Positions 34,031-49,200 of a DNA stretch of 64,000 nt are shown here, in pieces (within the stretch, counting starts at the first letter, position 1; each line of letters starts with the position of its first letter). The DNA is taken from contig NC_049989.1 in assembly GCF_000003815.2 (NCBI RefSeq), positions 11,425,273 through 11,489,272 of the forward strand. Reading direction: 5' to 3'. Both the position numbers and the translations under genes were made by a program. The stretch comes from Branchiostoma floridae. Lineage: Eukaryota; Chordata; Leptocardii; Amphioxiformes; Branchiostomatidae. The notes beneath the pieces were generated by a model. It ran no database searches. It saw only the letters and a list, made by a program, of their open reading frames with translations, and was not told the DNA's origin.

Positions 34031-34209
34031 TGACGTCAGGGGAAACCTGTCATGCGCAGTGGCCTGGTCAAGATGGCGTCGCTAAAAATGCAGTCAGAAC
34101 CGGAGGAAGCCGCGACTTTGTGACCGAGTTTTGTCCTTCATTTGGAGCGGAGTTGCGTCCATCGGGGCCGTTCCAAGGCATGTGAAGACGACCGGGAAGC
34201 CACAGAAGC
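34031..34209 (+). promoter_or_regulatory. PPTC7 promoter
   Basis: A perfect CRE, TGACGTCA, at 34031-34038 is followed by an NRF1-like CATGCGCAG (about 34051) and a YY1-like AAGATGGCGTC (34070-34080), all within 180 bp of the PPTC7 ATG. There is no TATA box. NRF1 and CREB sites are common in promoters of nuclear genes for mitochondrial proteins, which suits PPTC7. Sites are named by consensus only. Confidence 0.65.
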
Positions 34210-37200
34210 ATGCAGTCGGTGATCGTGTACGGTCGCATGCTGACGAGAGCTCTACTTTCTCCCGCCACCACTCAGGACCTGCGGACGAAGAGAAAACGAG
34301 ACTTGTGCCTGGTTTCAACCGCGCAAGGATTTTCCAAAGACTTCAACAATTCAATACACAAGAAGGGACTTTTCGGCGACGATGCCTACTTTATAGCAAG
34401 ATATAAAAACGTAGACGTCTTAGGTAAGTACCCTTCTTCGACATTTCCGAACTACACAAAGGACGACCGCGCATGGAGAAAATCCTCGTGGGTCCGGGTA
34501 TGATGACTTTCCGGTTTAAATTCCCACGGGGTACGGCCGGTTAGGTAATGTTGACTTCTGGACAAGATTACACGGCTGAAGTCCTTGTACACACAAGTAT
34601 TGTCTCCACTTTAACTACATAAGTAGCCACACAAAAACAAAGCGTGTTCAGATTGGAGTACTTTATGGAGGAGTAGCGAGAACAGAAAGGGTCAGACTCG
34701 TTTTGGGCGGCTTCGTTGGCTGTTCTGCTAAAAAATTCCACTGTGGGTTGTTATTCTTGACAAACTACAAGGTTTGTGATCGACATCAGCGACAATATCT
34801 CACTATAATTCGTCTAAAACAACCAGATACTACGCAGAGGTCATCGAAGGTCAAAAGTCCACCTGTCCCCCATTTCCCTGGTGATTTCTTGCCCCTGTCA
34901 GGTTCTGATTTATTATCGCACCCCTGTGACCCTGCTAGGACACTTCACAGAGGGCCAACTGTCCCACATTTGGTATGATGACCTATCAAAGGGTTACAAA
35001 ATGCTAAATCAAGTCTTTCCAGAAACATGGTACCATAAGCATACAGTGGTCCCCCCTTAAAGTTAAATTGATTGTGATGCAAATGATGCATGTGTGTTTA
35101 TGGTCTCTTGTTTTGTTTACACAATGCTGCCAGGCAGGTGTAAGGCAGGGTAACACTAAAGTGTGAGCACAAATAAATGTTAGTTATAGTTGTGTGGTGC
35201 ACAATACTACCCGGGCTAACACAATAGTCCTCAAACTAAGACAAATAAGCTTGAAGTATGTGGTTAGATAGACCAAGGAGGTGGATAGACTTTCGTAATG
35301 CAAGAAAGAAAATAAGTTCTACGACATTAGGCCAAAATATTTTGAGATCACAGAAAAAGTTACAACTTCAAATTTTGCAGGCTAAACAGAAAGGCACAGA
35401 AATTACTAGTACATTGCACCACTCTAAAACCGATATGGAACTTCAACAAACTCCAAGGTCAAAATCTTGGCACCATATTTGTACTGAACAGTGCCTTCGC
35501 ATGGATGGAGATTTTCATGTATCCCTATGTACCTGTAAAGTAAAACATTGTAGCGTGGCATGGTCCATGTCCAACTACTTGTACGTTGTAGCTGGTAGTC
35601 TTACCAAAGACTAACAGGAGAGACCTGATAATGCTTCTGTGTCCCTGTTGTTTTGGTGACAGCTACACTGACAAGTGACAACTCTTATCTTCCATGATAA
35701 TGAAGGGTTGAATAGTTACTAGTAGTATCTGCCTATACTCTGGCCCTGTAGCTGGCCCCTTTCCCAAACAATGCCCAACCATCTCTGACCATGACAATCA
35801 GTCCCGAATGTAATGCTTGGGGCAATCCAAAACATGGGCATTCTTCTGCTAATGGGAGGTCATCAGACTCCAGAGATGTCGTGTTCCAGTAAAGCCATGA
35901 GAACTTGGCCCATTGTTCCTCTACAGAAGTTGAACACACCTTTGCATTTCACAATACAAGTGTATGTAATGGCTGGTAAGAATGCCTGGCATCTACGTGA
36001 TCTAGACCAATTTTTGCCGAAAAATATGCTATTGTCTTGCTTGAAAGGTCAACTTTCTTATCGACTTTCTTCCTTACTACAGTATTCTTATTCCCCTTTT
36101 CTTGGATGTCTACTGCCTTACATGTCAATAACAGCAACATTTAAAACAAAAAAAACTGTTTTGATGCATAAGTTTAACATACAGATACATGTACACTTTT
36201 TTATTTGGCCTCCTCCTACTACTAGCTAAAGTCATTAAAAATGCATAAGCATAATACTGGGGTGTTTAGTGCCAAAAATATTGATATAGGTTTCTCTGTC
36301 AGTAAGTGTAGAAGCGTATGTTGTGTTATAGATATGCCTAATGTAAGGGTAAGTGCTAAATATGATGTAATGACCTAGTAACACTGTCACATTAGTCTTT
36401 TCCCTATAGGGTTTCCTGGTCCAAATTTGCAGTAAAACCATACTGGTATTGGCAGTCCTGACCCCAGAATGATTTCCTATTGGGTTCATGACCTCAGATT
36501 GTATTTCACACACCAGTAAGGGGTATGTGGCCAGAGGACATCACTGAAGGGCACATTCCAAATGTCACTCAGATTTTCTCAGTTCACGGTGAAGTACAAC
36601 TGATCTACATTTTTAATTATGAACATTGCAACTTTCTACTGTCCTGATTTTTTTTGATAGCTTAAAGATCTTTTGAAACTAGAATATCACATCTCAAGGT
36701 AAATATTTTGAAATTTTGGCTCTTAATTTGGTACAGATCAGCCTCTTGATTTGGCACTCATGTGAACTCTTTCCGAAAGGACAAGAGACTTGTTATGAAG
36801 AGTAGTACTTGTCTTGTGTGCATTGCTGTTTTCACATCTTCCACATTGGTTCAGAACCAAGGAGGTTTGAAAATAGCAGTGCAGGCAAACATGCTAGATT
36901 CATGGCCTTTATTATGTTTTGAACTACTAGGCCAGTTCTATAAATAACTTGTGATGACTGATGCTGTCTTGGTGTAAATGTAACAACAGGTCACCAGAAT
37001 GCAGAGGTCTTTTCTCGGTCACTTTATAAACTAGTTCACATACAGTCTACCCGGTATATGGTACATCCAAGCTAAATTGTGTCAGTGACCATTGCAGGGT
37101 GAGAAGTAAGATTTTAAAGAAAGAATGAAATGTTGAAATGACACAATAAACTGTTATACAACTTATAGTATTTAGAACCAGCGTAGAAAAGATGTATAGA

Positions 37201-40200
37201 TTGGTTGAGTCCGTTGACTACTGTAAATGCATTTAAGTTTGCAGAGATTTAATTTTGCGATAGCGGGAAAATGGACTTTTCGCGGTGGTTTATATTTCGC
37301 GGTAGCACCATGCACTGTAGTCTCTCACTGCCATGGAAAAATGTTCGTGGTGAATTTGAATTCGCGGTGAAGCGGCCGCCGTGAAAACCACAAACATTAA
37401 ACCACCGCGAAAGTTTCTGCATTTACAGTATTCAAGGAAGTAGATGGATGGAGTGTCAATGGTGATGGGTACATATTACAAAATGTAGATGATAAGATAT
37501 ATGAACATTATGTACATCATCCAGACTTCTTGCCAGTTATGTGTAATATATACCACCATGAGACTCAGCACTAACAGATGTTTTACTCCTAGTATCAGTA
37601 GTAAAGTAACCCATATGAAATTATTAGGTGCTGACTGACGCAGTCCATCTTGCCGGATGAACGAACATAAATAGTATCATAGAAATGTCAAAGAATTCCT
37701 TGCGGACTTTATATCTCAGTTGATTTTTTTGTCAATTTATTGCCAATGGTTGTCATAATCGTATTCTTGAAGGTTCGCCTTGGTCTCACTTTGAATGATT
37801 TCACTGCCCCCTGTCTTTAGATAGAATCCTAAGAATGTGACCTTTTAAGTATTGACTCGACTCCATGAACTTCTTCCTTATTGTACTTTCTTGCCAAGTA
37901 GGTAACCCAATATGACAAGTAAAGATCATTGGATTTACCCCCAATCCCCTGTAACTACTTATGTAGTCTGAGATAGAATTGTCCCCTTCACTGAAATATT
38001 ACCCCATGACTTATTTATTATTATCAGAAAGCCATCTGTAATTTCTACCTTTTGTTCCATTCAACAGTAAAACCTTGGGTGAGAATTAGCAAAGTCATTG
38101 AATGTATTAAATCTCATTGTTCATGTCACCATCTCTTACAATGAATAACTACACTGAAAAGGACCGTGGGAGAGTTACTAGTAACATTGTCCGTGCAGTT
38201 ATTTCTGGCTTACTGTAATGCATTTTTCTGTAGTATGACGTTTAGCCTTTTTCTGGCAACATTCCTTTGAACACTTGATGCTAAGGAAAGTTACAGCCAA
38301 GTTCAAGTTTCGTGGGGTATGTTTCAACTGGGCACAGACTTTCAACTGCATAAAATGATAATGGATTTGACATTTAGGAGTCATCCTTTTAGCCGAACCC
38401 ATGACTTGATTTATATATTAGGTCATAAACCCTCAGTTGATGACTTTCTATTTGTGTGATCATAACTTGCTTTGTTGGTAGACTTCTGCTCCAAGCATAT
38501 AACCCTGGCCTGAGAATTTTTATGATCTCTATGTTGGAGAGCTGGTGACTAATTTTGAAAGAGTGGATGATACACATACATTAATCATGTTCACAGTTAC
38601 AAGTCTGACAGAGTTCTAGCCAGGATTTTATTCTAGCATAATCAAAGTGACCAATCTGGGGGGTGGTGTGGAAGGGGGATCTTGGCCCTTCCACAGTGAG
38701 ATTTTGAAAATGTAGAGTAAAAATGTTGGCATTGTTAGGGTATACTTAGCTCTATTAACATCATATGTAATTTGATGGATTTTTTGTCAGTTTGGAGTGG
38801 CATATCATCATTTTTCATATTTGATTGACATTGTTCAACAAGTAAATGTTGAAAATTATCATAGTGGCCCTCAGTTTAGTGTGGTGGTAAAAAAATTATA
38901 GTGTAGTGGCTAAAAATGCACTAGCTAGAACCTTAAGTTACAGACTGACTTGCTTGAAAATGCCGGTCACGTCTGGTGTTCTTTATGAGGACATTGACCC
39001 CAAAGACAAAGAGACCTTCAGTTTTATGGGTTGGGCTGGTAACTGGTTTGGTAGTTGCTCAATCAGATGTAGACAGCGCGATTTATAGTACCGTTCAACC
39101 CCAAGTGGTAGGTAATTTCCTCTGACGAAGTGCAGGTAATATTGAAAATTACCTGCACCAGACAAATTTTACCTGCACCACTCTGAATATATGAAGTATG
39201 GATCATACTAAAATTGTTCAGGATTATTGCTATTTTTTCTTTTATACTTTATAGGTACTAGGTGGTAACACTAACAGCCAATGGAGCTAAGAACAATCCA
39301 CATGCAGCTACATTATAGGACATTAAAATGTATGCATAAAACTCAGAACATCGACCAAAGCGGTCAGGTGCAGGTAGACACCAGAAATACCTGCACAGCT
39401 CCAATTTTACCTGCACTCACCTGCATATGCAGGTGGCATTTCGAGCCCTAGGGTGGAAACGATTGGGTAGAACTAGAAAACAGAACAAGCATTTTTTGCA
39501 GCAGATTTATGTCCGTAAAGAGTTAACTGTGAAAACAACAGGATTTATAAACCCACCACAAAAATTTCAACATTTACAGTAATAACTGTCCATATATATT
39601 GTTCACTTTTCATCAGTATGTAAATTTACAAGCAGTGTTTTGAAGAACACTCTTGAGGAAGACAGAAGGGCACCTAATGCCAGTGATACCAAGTTAACAG
39701 GCACTCCTGAGGTGGAATTGAAGTTGGGTTTTGAATTGGGAGGTCCATCAGACCACGAATTTGCTTTTCCATTAACCTGGCTTTGCGGTCTGCCATTCAG
39801 CTGATAAAAACATCCACTCTTATTGTCTTTCAAAATAAAAGAAGCAATTTTTTGTGGATCCAGACAATATAAATGTTTGCAATTTCCTGAAAGGCCAAAA
39901 AGCTTATGTAATATTCCTTTGCGAATATTGGATGAGAAGGGAAAGCTTAGTTTTGTGATAACAAGAATTGAAAGCTTAAGTGATAAAATCATTGGGCTGG
40001 TGCATTCCCATCATGTTATAAACCTTTTAGTAGGCCTGGATATGCTAGAGTGGCTTGTATGGATCAATGCATGTTCCATTTTCACAGAGTCCCAGATGGC
40101 GTTCTGAAAGTGCTGAGGTTCAATTTATGATAAAATCGTGTTTAGTCTCAGAAGTGCGATTTCAGCTCTCTTTCTCACTGATGTAGTTCCAGTTACGTAT

Positions 40201-43200
40201 CCAAAGTTGCACTGTGAATAGCAGATTTTTGTAAGAAAAGAATGAATTTGGCATAGTACTATTCGGCATAATGCTCTTAGTCTGTATAACACAAACTCTG
40301 CTGTCCAGGTCTGTAACTGGCCCCTCCCCTCTAAGACTAGAAGGCTGGGGGGATGTTGGACGGGCTGCTGTGAGCAAGATTTAATCAGGATATCTTTGTC
40401 TGATGATCTTAGATAATTCTACTTAACTCCTTCAAAAACACAAAACATAAATTTGTTAGTCGAGGTATAACACAGTGCCCTAACGTCTGCAGCCCCTGAC
40501 CCCAAAACTTTACGGAGTAAACAAAAACGGGTGTCGATAACGCCCTTAAACAAAACAGTTGCAACAGATATCCCCCAATAGCTGAGCTTGCAGACGAAAA
40601 CGATCCATAAGCCATTGTTTTGCGTAGCGTTGTCTATTGTTACCTGTAGATGTGGTCTGCTCGTTGCTACAAAATCAACCTAACCTTTAGGGCATCTAAG
40701 GCTTCTTGATTGTTGTGTTTTGGTCTAATCTGTTTGCAAGGGGTCACATACACAGACTATACTGTATACATCATTTATTCAGATGGAGTAGTTTGCATCA
40801 CAGGTAATGCCACACTGTGAGTGACTTGATCATAATATATAACATTGGTACATGCATCAATCTCCGCCCAAGGAAAAAAATTGCGACAATGCTGTTAATC
40901 GTTTAAAGGAGCTACAAAATGAGCAAATAAACAGTGTAATGGGAAAAAAACTATCAGAAAACAGATACTAATGTGGTAGAATTTTAACTTCAATTGCAAA
41001 GTCAATGGAGTAGATGTACAAATGTGAGGGAGCATAGAAACTATTGTTTGGTCATTCTGTGTGTTCAGTTTTCAAACTTCCTGACTACTGACATGTAGAT
41101 TTTAAAGTGAAGGGTTTTTCATGTGTACCTTCTTTTTTTTTTACAAGCTTGCATCATTTTGGGGTCTCCAGAGGTTGTCATCAAACCATATAACCATTCA
41201 AAATGGCCTAATGTGGTATTTTGTAAGTTATGCATTATTAATAATAAGGCTATGGCAATATTATTGATGATATTATTATGTCTGGGTTTTGAAATTGCAG
41301 CAAAATGGACATGGGAGAAAGGATGCAAAAACATGAGAAATTTCTGGACTTTATGCAATTTTTAAAAGACTTACTCCTATTTTTTTAAATGATTCAATCA
41401 ATCAATCTTTATTGCATAGCAACTGTAACGGATACAATGTATGGCAAGTTCTAAGGCAGGACATACATATGATTTGCACAAAAATTATGGCTTATGAAAA
41501 TGTAAAACAGGGCAGAATAGAGAAAGTAGACTAATCTTGGCTGTTCGTCAAAGGGATTATTTAGCCAATAAGATTAAGGCTTTAGCTGGGTGTGGCAGCT
41601 TATTTGGTCTTTAAACAAAGGTGTACAACTATAAGGGAAGGTTGGGCACAAACAATATACAGGACCATTTTTTCTATGAATTGTTTAGTTGTTTGTAATT
41701 CCTAATAGAAAAGAGTCTAAGACTTAGTACTTTTACCACTTGTCAGTTGTATATATTGAAGATAGCATTTGCAAGAAGTGATGCTTACACAAATATAGTA
41801 CATAAGAATTAAGGTTTGGTCAAAGACACCCTTTAATTATTACAGGATATATGTTCCATTGTCCCTTGAGTCAAGGGGCAGGTTACAACCAGTTTTACAA
41901 GCTTATGTACTCATTATTATTCATAGGCTTCTGAAACCCGTGGGTTGAAAGTCACCTTTCGCATGTTTTACACTGTGCTGATTATGCAATTACACTGGCA
42001 TACAAATTTGTGTTCACATTTTTTAATTATATACAGGTGGCATGGCATATTTCATTATGTAGTACATGTATCTGAAAGCTGTTACCGGCCAGCTTGGTTA
42101 TTGGTGTGACATTCTTTAATAATTCAATATCTGTTCTGAGTAGCTTATCAATGCGCCAAGGGCTATAGTTGAACTGTACATAAAACAGCCGTGTCCATGA
42201 TATTAAGAATTAGAGCTATCTAACAGTTTAGCCAAAAACCGCGATCACATCCAGAACATTGATGATATCAAAACAAGAGGTACTGCTGCAGTTCTGTAAG
42301 AAGCCTCTAGGGGGCCCAAAATCATGGTCTTATCAAGACCTAGTCACAAGCCAAATATCAAGACACACACACAAACAGACAGAAACATAACCTCCATTTT
42401 TCTTGGAGGTAAAAAGTGAAAACCTAGAACCATCAAGGATAAGATATAAACTATTTGATTAATAATTGATAATTACAAACATGTGTATGTAGATACAAAG
42501 CTGTTAGCAGACATTGATGAATTGTGGCTTGCGAAAGTTTCTGTTGTATAAACATGTCATACTGTCAATGGAAAATTTTCATCTCAAATGATGTATGATC
42601 TTGTCAATTTGTTAAACATGTTACATAAATTGTGGATTCATAGTTTTGTGACATAAGGCTAGTTTAAACCTTTATCTGTCGGGTAACCTATGTCCGGTTT
42701 TTTAATAGGGTATTTAGGGTATATCATGTTGATGGATTGCGGTTTCAAATTGCAATACAAACTGTATTTTTAAAACATGGCACTGGCGATTTGATATCAT
42801 GAAATACCCTGGCTTTTTTTAACAACGGATATAGGTTACCCCACGGATAAAGGTGAACTAGCGTTACACTTGAATGTGATTCACTCACTCACTCACTATC
42901 TGGTTTAGAGTCCATTGTTCCCTGTCTTGCAAGGGTTGAACATTTTGAAATGTCGTTCAGGTCTATGACATATTAATGATTCATAATCATATACAATGTA
43001 TTTATGAAAATGCCAGAAAAGAAGCCACCAAATTTTATCCTAATAATAATATCTCCACGTTTACAGACAAAAAGAAAACTACTCTCCTTTTAACGTCGCA
43101 AAACCCACACATTACAGAAAAGTGGTATCTTTCGTCTTCCACTGTCTCAGAAAAAGAAGTCAAACCCAATAAGTTACATCTTTAACCAGTTTAAGTTAGA

Positions 43201-46200
43201 CAAGAGTAGTCACTTACTATACTGTTTACCATTATTTGTATGTCTTTTTGTCACTTGCAATTAGCCCTCGGGCAAGAATTTGAAATAAAACTATTATTAT
43301 TGTGTTTATGACCTGCAGGGGTAGCGGATGGGGTTGGAGGATGGCGAGACTACGGAGTGGATCCTTCGCTCTTCTCAAGTTCCTTAATGAAGACCTGTGA
43401 AAGACTAGTGCTGGCAGGACGCTTCAAACCCACATTACCCATCGGGCTCATCGCAGCCAGCTATTACGAGTTGTTAGAAAGTAAAGGTCCAATTGTAGGT
43501 GAGTATGGGGGAAAGAAGCCTCTTCTTTTTGGACTGTTAGCATCTGACAAGGAGTGTGTATATGTGTATGTGTATATAGATATAGAATACAACACAGTGA
43601 ATTCCGTATCACCCGAGGTACAAGCCCGACTGCGGGAAGGATCACCAGACTCACCTGAGAAAACACATGTTTCGATATGAAATGCAGCAGAAGTTGAGAA
43701 AATGTTGTGTCCTCGAACAAAAAATTGTAACAACAGCAATATTCTAACGTCTGAATCCGAATTTCAAACCGTGCCGCACTCGTCCCGCTCGAAACATTTC
43801 AATTTCTTCAAAGGAAGCCCGTGTAATACAGCTTCGAAGCCTGTTTGATACAGAAAGTTATCACACGGTCCAGAATACTTTCGTGTATCGAACATTTTGG
43901 TGGCCCAGGTATGACATAAATAGAGAGTATAACCAAGTGTATTCTGTATCATCCAATTCTGAAGTTCCATCCAGACTGAGGAGCATCCAAAGAAAGCTAC
44001 ATGCCCACAAAAGCACACACACACTGTGTGCTAGAACTTAAGAAAATTTCAAACAAGAACAAGTTTTAAGAACATCAAAATGAATGTCCAAATCCAATAC
44101 TCAGTATTGTATGAAGGGTTTGTGGTGAAAGTCCTTGCAAAAAACGGACCTAAAACTGCTGTGAATATTTCTCAATGCATATGTTACAATTACGTGTTGG
44201 AGGATGCATGAGGGGAAAGTATGGGTCAACGTCCTTTTGTGATTATGTCAGACTGAGATACAGACAAACAGACATATGCCACAAGAGCTGGCAAACGTAC
44301 ATGCCAACATTTTCTCAACTTGCAATAACAAGTAGTGTTCATCCATGGCGTTTTGGACGGTCCCAAAAAGTGGCTTGTCTGCACAATGATGATCCCCACA
44401 GATACACAAGTTAGTGCCAAGTTGTATGTACAGTATGGAAAGATATATACCAGCACCTCCAGATAAGTGTGTCTTGAAAAATTAGAGAATAGAGTACACT
44501 TTGAATTTGCTTTTGACTGCAAAATCACTTCAATTAAGCCCCACCAATGTAAATTAGCTGCATAAGGAATTTTCATGGACATTTAGATGTCCTTGTAATG
44601 TCCTTACCTCTGTGATTGGCCCTTTTTCTTTAAAGAGGTAATTTTCTCTGATTGACCTGTCAAGGGCAGAAGATTTTGCCATGCCTCATCAACTGTTACA
44701 TGATGTGGCTGCTCACAGTATTTCTACTTACAAAATGCATTCAATGCCTTCTATGTCAATTTCGTGAAAGTACTGTAAATGTAGATACTTTCGCGGTGTT
44801 TTTTGTGGTGGCTGCTTCACCGCGAACTTAAAATAACCGCAAACATTTTTCCATGGCAGTAAGATACTACCGTGCATGGTGCTCCCGCGAACTTAAAACC
44901 ACCACGAAAAGTCCTTTTTCCGGCTACGGCAAAATTAAATCCCCGTGAATTTAAATGCATTTACAGTATTTCACAGAGTAAGAACATGTCCAGAAACAGC
45001 AGGGAGTCAATGACATTTGGCACACTTGTAGTGGTATTTGGACTGGGGTTTCACAATTTTGACAATGCCAGCCCTTGGGTGCAAGCCAAAACCCTTGCAC
45101 TTACGCTTTCACCTACATTTGTACATTAGGCTGCCATACTGTTAACATTTGGCCTCGTACTGCCTAACCAATTTAGATACATGATGTAAATTTCAATTAG
45201 TAGCTAAATGGTTACTTCAGTGTTAAGCATAACCTCAATATTGAAACATTCTATCATTAATGTTAAGACAGAGGAATATAACCTATACAACATACCAGTA
45301 CCACATGGCCCTGCCTTTTACAGCATTGACTATATGTGGATATACCAAAGGTAAAATGTGGTGTCAATAGTCCGAGGTTAGTTGATCTGTTTTGGAGTAC
45401 AGGGTGAATCCCTGACACTTTGCCATTCCCCCAAATGGCAGTAAGCCTTAAAGGGTTTGAAACAGATCCGGATGTTTTAAGCCGTTGTCTACTGAACGTC
45501 GTGCCGGCATTTACCAAAATAAGAAGAGGGGAATTCCCCATTACATATTGAAGACATTGTACATATTTTGGTGTTTGCCCTGTTTGTGAACAGTGGGAGA
45601 ATAATGTGTTTGATTGAGATGTGTTGTTTTAAGATGATCATCACTTTTTCTCTTATAGTCTTTATGGCCCCCTTTATAGTGATTTCTGTTCAATTTCTGC
45701 TTTTGTTAGAATGCTGATGTTCATGCGTCCTTTCAGATGATTAACTCAATGAGGGTCTGTATGGGGGGTCCCGACAACGATTTACGCTGAATTCAGAAGA
45801 ACCCCCTACATATTATGCTAAATCAAGGAAGGTAATTACGCTAAATTTGGTCGCGTCGCTACGAATTACGTAGATAAGATGGTTTTCCCTACGAATTACG
45901 GGAAATAAAATAGGCTGCCTACGCCTTACGGAAAAGAGCATGCAGACCCTCCTCAATCTGTTTGTATGTGTATGTGTGGTAGACATAAAGAAAAGGGACA
46001 ACCAGGCAAAGATGTAAAAAAAAAACAGCCAGATCCAAACTTCTGCTTTGAGAATACACTATAGGGTGATGTTACCTTTTTGACCTTCCATGTTACATGC
46101 AAATACCAATTTGAAAGTGTAGCTCTTCCTGCATGGTAAAAAGCGCTCTTACCACAAGTTGATGAAACACTTCACACTTTTGGAGAGCTTTCACTATCGT

Positions 46201-49200
46201 CTGAAGTCGACAAATGAACAGTTGGACCATCAAGCTAACACCCTGGGTCCACTTTACACAGAGTTGCCACAAAGTGCAGTCAATGGCTCATGTCGTGTGT
46301 CTCATAATGGTTTCCACTTTGATCAAGCTCCGTGTTAGTACTAGTGTTAGCATGTGGGTCTACCTACCAAGTCAAACTTCAAAGAAGTTGGCGTAAATGT
46401 TTAAAGAAGAAATGCTACACTTTAGTAATAATCTGCCCAGGGTTTGAAATTAACTGTCCCCATGGCCACTGGCCACTAAAATTTGGCTTGATTTGATTTT
46501 TGAAGATTTTTACTTCTTCAACTTAAAGCATAGAGTCTTGACAGAAAGAACTGTTAACCTAAGAATTAATGTACCTGCAAGACCAACAAGGTTCAAAGTG
46601 GATGAATGTGCATGATGAAGTAAACAAATATGACGCTAAAAGGTAATGCTAAAATTTAAAAAAAAAACTAGATACTCAAGAATCAATCAAAATACACTGT
46701 AAGGAGAGAGTTTGTATAATACATCATAGACTTTGTATACTCTGCTGTAAGGAATTAGAAGAAAGGGATGGCTTTTATATAAAGGGAGATCATTTAAGAA
46801 TTCAGCTCCAATGGACAAATCTCAGATATTGCATGTTTGAGAAGTACATGTACATCAAATGAAGCCCACACACTGTCCCTGTCATCCTGACCTGTCTCAA
46901 AGTTAAACCATCTCTCAAGTTAAGACATAGAGGATTTGTATAAGCCAGACTTGTTAAGGACAAAGTAGCTGTCTCTACCCGTAGGACCTGACATGGGACA
47001 ACTTGATCATGGAGAAATCCTATTATCTCCCGCTCCCCTATGGGAAACTCATTTCTCACAGGTCATTGTGCCATTGGATATTTTATTATACACAAACAAT
47101 CTTCCTGCTCTTGACAAAGGGTCTCGAACATGCCAGACAGCGTGTACACATTGGCTTGTCTTTGACAATGTTTTTGGCCAATCTATCTTCCTTTCTGTAC
47201 TGTTACAGAGAAGTAATTTTGTGATGTATGATAAGTCCCCTGATGAATATTGAGAAGCAACTTTAACTTTTATCTAAATCTAAATCATATTGTAATTACA
47301 GCTCTCTTTCATGTAATTTGGTCTGATACCCAATACCCTATATAATACCTCACATTAAAGAAACTGTGTCCCCAGGAATGTCTTGGATATCTGAAGTGTG
47401 TATATCTTGGGGATTAACTGATGCTGCATTTGTTAATCTCTTTCAATTCATTATTTTTTTAATGAGGCAGTGTTAGGGTACTCAATGAAATTTGACATAG
47501 TGAAACACTGTCCCTGTGTTTGTTCCTTTACTTTTGAATTGAAATTGGCGTTTTTTATTTATGTCCATTTTAATGATTCCTGCTCACCTTTTTTATTATT
47601 CTGAGATCATTTACTTCATCATCATCTGCCCATTTATTTTATTGTTTTCTTTTAATTTATTTTATTGTCCTTATACGTTATTCCTTTGAGGAAAGGGTTG
47701 TGATGAAATTGATTAGGGAGCAGTAAACGAAAAGAAAAAGTTAGTGTACGAGTTAACCAGATGCTGATCAGTTTATACTTTCTCCTTACAGGTAGCAGTA
47801 CAGCATGTGTCCTAATCCTGGACCGCCCCAGCAGAACACTGTATTCTGCAAACCTAGGTGACTCAGGGTTCATGGTGGTGAGGAAAGGAGAAATTGTACA
47901 TAGATCAGAAGAGCAGCAGCATTACTTCAACACCCCCTTCCAGTTGTCATTAGCATCTCCACGGGAGGATGGGTTGGTGCTCAGTGACAGGTTGGTACTC
48001 AGTACAAGTGTTTTGCCTATGGGGATTTATATGGTTAAGGACCCCAAAGTACTTAATGATTACCAGGGCAGGTAACATTGAAAAGTACCTGTACCAGACA
48101 AATTTTACCTGCACCACCCTGGACTTAAGAATTATACATCATACTAAAATTGTTCAGGAACCATGCATTGTTTTGTTTTTTTCTCTCATACTTTATCAAT
48201 GTAGCTAATAACAATCCATACACACCTACATCATAGGACATTTATGTATAAAACCCAATACATGGACCAGTGCAGGTTAGGTGTAGGTAGACACCAGAAA
48301 TACATGCACAGCTCCAATTTTACCTGCACTAACCTGCATATACAGGTGGTATTTCGAGGCCTGCCACTTACAGATCCCCAAAAGATTGCCCACGTTTTGG
48401 CGCGTAGACAGCACGTACGGCGGGTTGTGCCCTTAGCTTAAGGTGTGTACGTGTAGATAGATTGAAGTTTCTGTCAACTTGACAGGTTCCCCGTTGTTTC
48501 CCCCCTCATACAGCCCAGAGGCAGCTGGCTTCATGTCCTTCCTGGTGGAGGAGGGGGACCTCATCGTCACGGCAACAGATGGGCTGTTTGACAACCTATC
48601 AGACTCCATGGTCTTAAAGGAATTATCAAAACTTAGGGTGAGTCTTAAGTCTATAGTAAGTATTTTTATGATAATACCCTCACAGAAGGAAAACATTGCA
48701 AATGCTTTGTTTCTTCTGGTCCCTTACCAAATACACACGACCTGGACCAGACAGCTGTCACCATGGTTACTGATCAGGCAGCTGACACCCTTTGGTATTC
48801 TATTACATAATGTAGCAAGTGGTAGGATAGGCAGGGGGGGCTGGTCACCACATGTATATGAATGTGTTAGAGACTTAGAGTAAGAATAAATAGAGCAGTA
48901 GTTTGTTAGGCTAGACTATGTGAGGATAAACATTATGTATTTGCTTTCAAATGTTGTCTTACTAGTTTCTTTTAAAACTTACACAGAACATAAAAGTGGT
49001 TACCTGCTAGCATCAATTTAACAGAAAAACATAAAAGACTATCCTTAAAATCATCAGCACATTGTAGTGAGAAGCAAAGCTGTTCATGTGATGAACAGTC
49101 TTCCATCTTGGGACTGTCTTCTAAAGACATTTATCTACCATGGAATGTGCTAATGGGAATCAGTTTTACACCCAATCCTGGCAAAGTGATGGCAATCACT

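Noticed and set aside
39603-39992. 129-codon minus strand frame in PPTC7 intron 1
   Set aside because: No domain, splice context, promoter or polyadenylation signal; length is not remarkable in this amount of intron.
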